Assembly: GCF_001610875.1 (NCBI RefSeq)
Contig: NZ_CP011272.1
Coordinates: 5,189,988 to 5,253,987 of the forward strand
Direction: 5' to 3'
DNA from: Pirellula sp. SH-Sr6A
Lineage (GTDB): Bacteria; Planctomycetota; Planctomycetia; Pirellulales; Pirellulaceae
Length of the DNA: 64,000 nt
How positions within the stretch are numbered: the stretch's first letter is position 1; the number at the start of each line of letters is the position of its first letter. The position numbers and the translations under genes are program-made. The notes under the pieces were generated by a model that did not search any database, was not told where the DNA came from, and worked only from the letters and a program-made list of their open reading frames with translations. This document shows positions 61,250 to 64,000 of the stretch, piece after piece.

Positions 61250-62017
61250 ATGAAGTCCACCATCCGACCATCCCTTTCCAAGCTCTGCAGCACCTACTTG
61301 TTGATGGTGTTCGGTGCATCGGTTTGTAACGCGCAAGAGCCAGCGGCGAATTCTCTGATTCCGATCGAAGGCGCCAAATTTGCGGTCATCGATGGGCAAG
61401 GCCCGGAGTGGGTGACGCTGGGCAAGGACGATTTCGTTCGCGCGAATTGCGATGAGGAGACTTGGGTGTGGGACGGTTCCACTGTGCACAGCACAGGGAA
61501 GCCAATCGGCGTACTGCGATCCAAGGTTCAGTACAAGAATTTGGAATGGGTCGCTTACTGGCGGCATTTGAGCAAGGGTGGGAATTCAGGGTTTTTCCTG
61601 TGGACGCCAGAGGATGCGTTGAAAGATCTTCCTCCGAACAAACTTCCTGGGGCAGGTATCGAAGTGCAGGTTTTGGATACCGGTTACACCGAAAACTACG
61701 AGAAGTCGTCGGGAAAGAAGGCGACTTGGTTCACGACCCATGGCGATATCTTCCCGGTTGGCAAATCCAAACTCGAGCCGTTTCCCCCTCTTTCCCCGGA
61801 TGGATCTCGCAGCTTTCCCAAGGCGAATCGGAGCCAACCAAGCCCCGCGTGGAATCACTACTATGTGCGCGCGATCAACGGCGAAGTTCGCTTGTGGGTG
61901 AACGGAGTCGAAGTCTCAGGGGGACGGAATGCCGTCCCTGCAGAAGGATATTTGTGCTTGGAAGCGGAAGGAGCTCCCGTGGAGTTCAAAGACATCCGCG
62001 TACGTGTTTTGCCTTGA
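61250..62017 (+). CDS. DUF1080-type secreted glycoside-active protein
   Basis: 255 residues with a signal peptide (STYLLMVFGASVCNAQ). The concanavalin-like fold shows as DEETWVWDGSTVHSTGKPIGVLRSKVQYKNLEWVAYWRH in sections, then GGNSGFFLWTP, GIEVQVLDTGY and NHYYVRAINGEVRLWVNGVEVSGG. DUF1080 proteins include 3-keto-glycoside hydrolases and lyases. Second member of the family in this window; it lies next to the kinase and the keto-sugar oxidoreductase cluster, which fits a pathway for glycosides oxidised at C3. Confidence 0.87.
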   Translation: MKSTIRPSLSKLCSTYLLMVFGASVCNAQEPAANSLIPIEGAKFAVIDGQGPEWVTLGKDDFVRANCDEETWVWDGSTVHSTGKPIGVLRSKVQYKNLEWVAYWRHLSKGGNSGFFLWTPEDALKDLPPNKLPGAGIEVQVLDTGYTENYEKSSGKKATWFTTHGDIFPVGKSKLEPFPPLSPDGSRSFPKANRSQPSPAWNHYYVRAINGEVRLWVNGVEVSGGRNAVPAEGYLCLEAEGAPVEFKDIRVRVLP

Positions 62018-62112
62018 ACCTCTCCAAGGCCATAGGGCAGGAATTTCGTCGGAACTGCCCCCGTTAATCATCATTCGCTTAGGTTCACCATCCCTTGAAG
62101 AGGTATTGCCAC

Positions 62113-63405
62113 ATGAAGTCACTTTCGTCGTCACTGGATAAGATTCGAGCTCGCAGTATTTGCTCGGCACTGCACCTAGGGCTGGCCACGTCGATGCTAA
62201 CGACGGGTTTCGCAGGATGTTTTGTATCGAACGGATGGGCACAAGAAGCCAAGCCCGAATACACCATTTCTGAGAAGGCGATGCAGATTCATCGCAAGGC
62301 CTATGTCTTCGATGGCCATAACGATCTTCCGTGGGAGATCCGAAAGTTCAGCAAGCGGTTCGACGATTGCGATATCAGTAAGCCGCAGCCGAAGTTGCAC
62401 ACCGATATCGAGAGGCTTCGAAAGGGGAACGTAGGCGCGCAGTACTGGTCTGTATACGTTCCAGCCGAAACGATGCGCGCAGGAGTGGCGTATCGTACGA
62501 CTGTGGAGCAGATCGAACTGGTACACGCCATGGTGAAGCGGTATCCGGATGTCTTCCAGCTTTGTTTGACATCGGAGGATATTGAAAAGGCTCGCCAAGC
62601 AGGGAAGATCGCGTCACTCATCGGAATGGAAGGTGGTCACTCGATCGAGGACTCCATCCAGAATCTGCGTCGACTCTATGAAATGGGGGCAAGGTATATG
62701 ACCCTGACCCACTCCGATACGTTGGCTTGGGCCGACGCTGCGACCGATCAATCGAAACACGATGGCCTGAGTCCATTCGGGGAAGAGGTCGTACGTGAAA
62801 TGAATCGGCTAGGAATGTTGGTCGATATCTCCCACGTCTCGCCTGCGACCATGCACGATGCGTTGGATATCTCCACGGCTCCCGTCATTTTTTCCCATTC
62901 GTCCGCACGATCGATCGCGGACCATCCACGAAATGTCCCCGATGATGTTCTGAAGAGGCTGCCTCAGAACGGCGGGGTCGTCATGATCAATTTCTACTCG
63001 GGATTTGTCGTTCCCAAGAGTGCGGCGATCATGAAGGAGATGTTCCAAGTTCGGCGGGAATTGCAAGCCAAGTATCCGGACGACAAAGAAAAGATGGAGC
63101 GTGAGTACAAGCAATGGCAGGTGAAGAACCCCTACCCAGCGGGCGAAGCGACGATTCTCGCAGATCATATTGAACACGTGATCAAGATGGCTGGCATCGA
63201 CCATGTCGGATTGGGCTCCGATTACGATGGAATCTCGACAGCACCACGTGGTATGGAGGACGTGTCTACTTATCCATTGATCACGGAGATGTTGGTACAG
63301 CGGGGGTATAGCGAGGAAGACATTCACAAGGTCCTCTACAAAAACGCCCTGCGCGTACTGCGCGAGGCCGAAGTGGCCGCGAAGAAGCTGCGAGCGACCC
63401 CATAA
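62113..63405 (+). CDS. Membrane dipeptidase (renal dipeptidase family)
   Basis: About 430 residues from ATG 62113, preceded by GAAGAGG; the TTG at 62095 is less likely. A signal peptide ends near AGCFVSNGWAQE. Zinc-site blocks are VFDGHNDLPWEI (His-x-Asp), IGMEGGHSIED (bridging Glu), LVDISHVSP (His), IFSHSSARSI (His) and VGLGSDYDG (Asp). It hydrolyses dipeptides including D-containing ones in the periplasm. Transcribed after the DUF1080 gene but with 95 bp between. Confidence 0.95.
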   Translation: MKSLSSSLDKIRARSICSALHLGLATSMLTTGFAGCFVSNGWAQEAKPEYTISEKAMQIHRKAYVFDGHNDLPWEIRKFSKRFDDCDISKPQPKLHTDIERLRKGNVGAQYWSVYVPAETMRAGVAYRTTVEQIELVHAMVKRYPDVFQLCLTSEDIEKARQAGKIASLIGMEGGHSIEDSIQNLRRLYEMGARYMTLTHSDTLAWADAATDQSKHDGLSPFGEEVVREMNRLGMLVDISHVSPATMHDALDISTAPVIFSHSSARSIADHPRNVPDDVLKRLPQNGGVVMINFYSGFVVPKSAAIMKEMFQVRRELQAKYPDDKEKMEREYKQWQVKNPYPAGEATILADHIEHVIKMAGIDHVGLGSDYDGISTAPRGMEDVSTYPLITEMLVQRGYSEEDIHKVLYKNALRVLREAEVAAKKLRATP

Positions 63406-63437
63406 CTGCAGTAAGCGAGCCTCCAACTTTGATCATT

Positions 63438-64000
63438 TTCTCGCCAAGGCGCTAAGACGCAAAAGGGAAGGAGTGGGGTGGGGAGGGAATTGATGGTAGG
63501 CCGCTTGGCTAACTTCCAACATCGTATCGACAGAACCTCTGGACGGACTATCGACAGAACCGTTTGACGGGAGTGCGGAGGTTCATGCTCTGCCGTTCCC
63601 TGCCTTGGCGAGCTTTGCGCCGTGGCGCGCCACTTCTTCAGGCATCCAAGTTTCTCGCCAAGGCGCCAAGGCGCAAAGGGAAGGAGAGGGTTTGGGGAGG
63701 GAGTTGATGGTAGGCCCCTGGCTAGCTTCCAACATCCTATCGACAGAACCCTCCGGACGGGCAATCGACTGAACCGTTTGACGGGAGTGCGGAGGTGCAT
63801 GCTCTGCCGTTCCCTGCCTTGGCGAGCTTTGCGCCGTGGCGCGCCACTTCTTCAGGCATCCAAGTTTCTCGCCAAGGCGCCAAGGCGCAAAAGGAAGGAG
63901 TGGGGTGGGGAGGGAGTTGATGGTAGGCCCCTTGGCTAACTTCCAACATCGTATCGACAGAACCTCTGGACGGACTATCGACAGAACCGTTTGACGGGAG
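63438..64000. repeat. GC-rich palindromic repeat array, locus 3 (214-bp period, inverted)
   Basis: TCGCCAAGGCG recurs at 63441, 63655 and 63869, a period of 214 bp, and the array continues past the window end. The arms (GTGGCGCGCCACTTCTTCAGGCATCCAAG; TTTCTCGCCAAGGCGC(C)AAG) are the reverse complement of those in the 13.5- and 27.2-kb arrays. Spacers contain CGACAGAACC repeats (for example 63526-63565) that are absent from the other two arrays. Small ORFs here are not credible. Confidence 0.9.

Overview
The window looks like chromosome from a planctomycete, probably Pirellulaceae-like. The evidence is gene content: two DUF1080-type (3-keto-glycoside hydrolase-like) secreted proteins, DUF1571- and DUF1598-like secreted proteins, an iduronate-2-sulfatase-type sulfatase, a duplicated DUF3467 protein, a TPR/ExbB/ExbD/terpene-cyclase-repeat operon, and sugar-isomerase/Gfo-Idh/cupin catabolic genes. 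No rRNA or tRNA gene was recognised. The species cannot be named from sequence reading alone.

Layout. 1-13.5 kb: envelope and secreted proteins (DUF1080, DedA, DUF1571, two paralogous secreted proteins, a DUF11 lipoprotein, DUF1598), then an FHA-GAF-sigma54 activator, a HAD phosphatase, an RND/MMPL exporter and a CYTH protein. 13.5-14.2 kb: a tandem array of a GC-rich palindromic repeat. 14.2-15.7 kb: sulfatase. 15.7-25.7 kb: a decayed mobile island. It holds an HNH endonuclease relic, an intact pair (65-aa protein plus a zinc-hook SMC-like ATPase with a C-terminal R-x4-H HEPN-type motif), a convergent second protein with an R-x4-H motif, an IS5-family element interrupted by an IS3-family element, a DUF4238 protein, and a broken tyrosine integrase. 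25.8-27.2 kb: TatD-type hydrolase and MoaB/Mog. 27.2-28.3 kb: a second array of the same repeat family. 28.3-42.7 kb: membrane pair, UppP, a BtuFCD-like importer, a double EEP nuclease/phosphatase, TIM-barrel epimerase, RluA-type synthase, GatA, DUF3467 protein, DMFase-like protein and a Pro/Cys-rich secreted protein. 43-46.3 kb: creatininase-MFS-secreted enzyme operon. 46.4-51.8 kb: TPR-ExbB-ExbD-cyclase-repeat operon. 52-54.7 kb: MscL, then overlapping nitroreductase, acyltransferase and methyltransferase genes. 54.7-56.2 kb: nine tandem 161-bp units, each able to fold into five successive hairpins. 56.2-63.4 kb: sugar catabolism (Gfo/Idh, isomerase, cupin, BadF-type kinase, DUF1080) and a membrane dipeptidase. 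63.4 kb to the end: a third array of the GC-rich repeat, inverted.

The two most unusual regions are the SMC-HEPN pair in the mobile island, whose architecture suggests an RNA-targeting defence system related to RloC/PrrC, and the 161-bp hairpin array. In that array the loops of hairpins 4 and 5 are complementary (AGGA/TCCT), and its first copy overlaps the stop codon of a methyltransferase gene. Gene starts were moved inward from the longest ORF wherever a ribosome-binding site, signal peptide, terminator or stop/start overlap argued for it.
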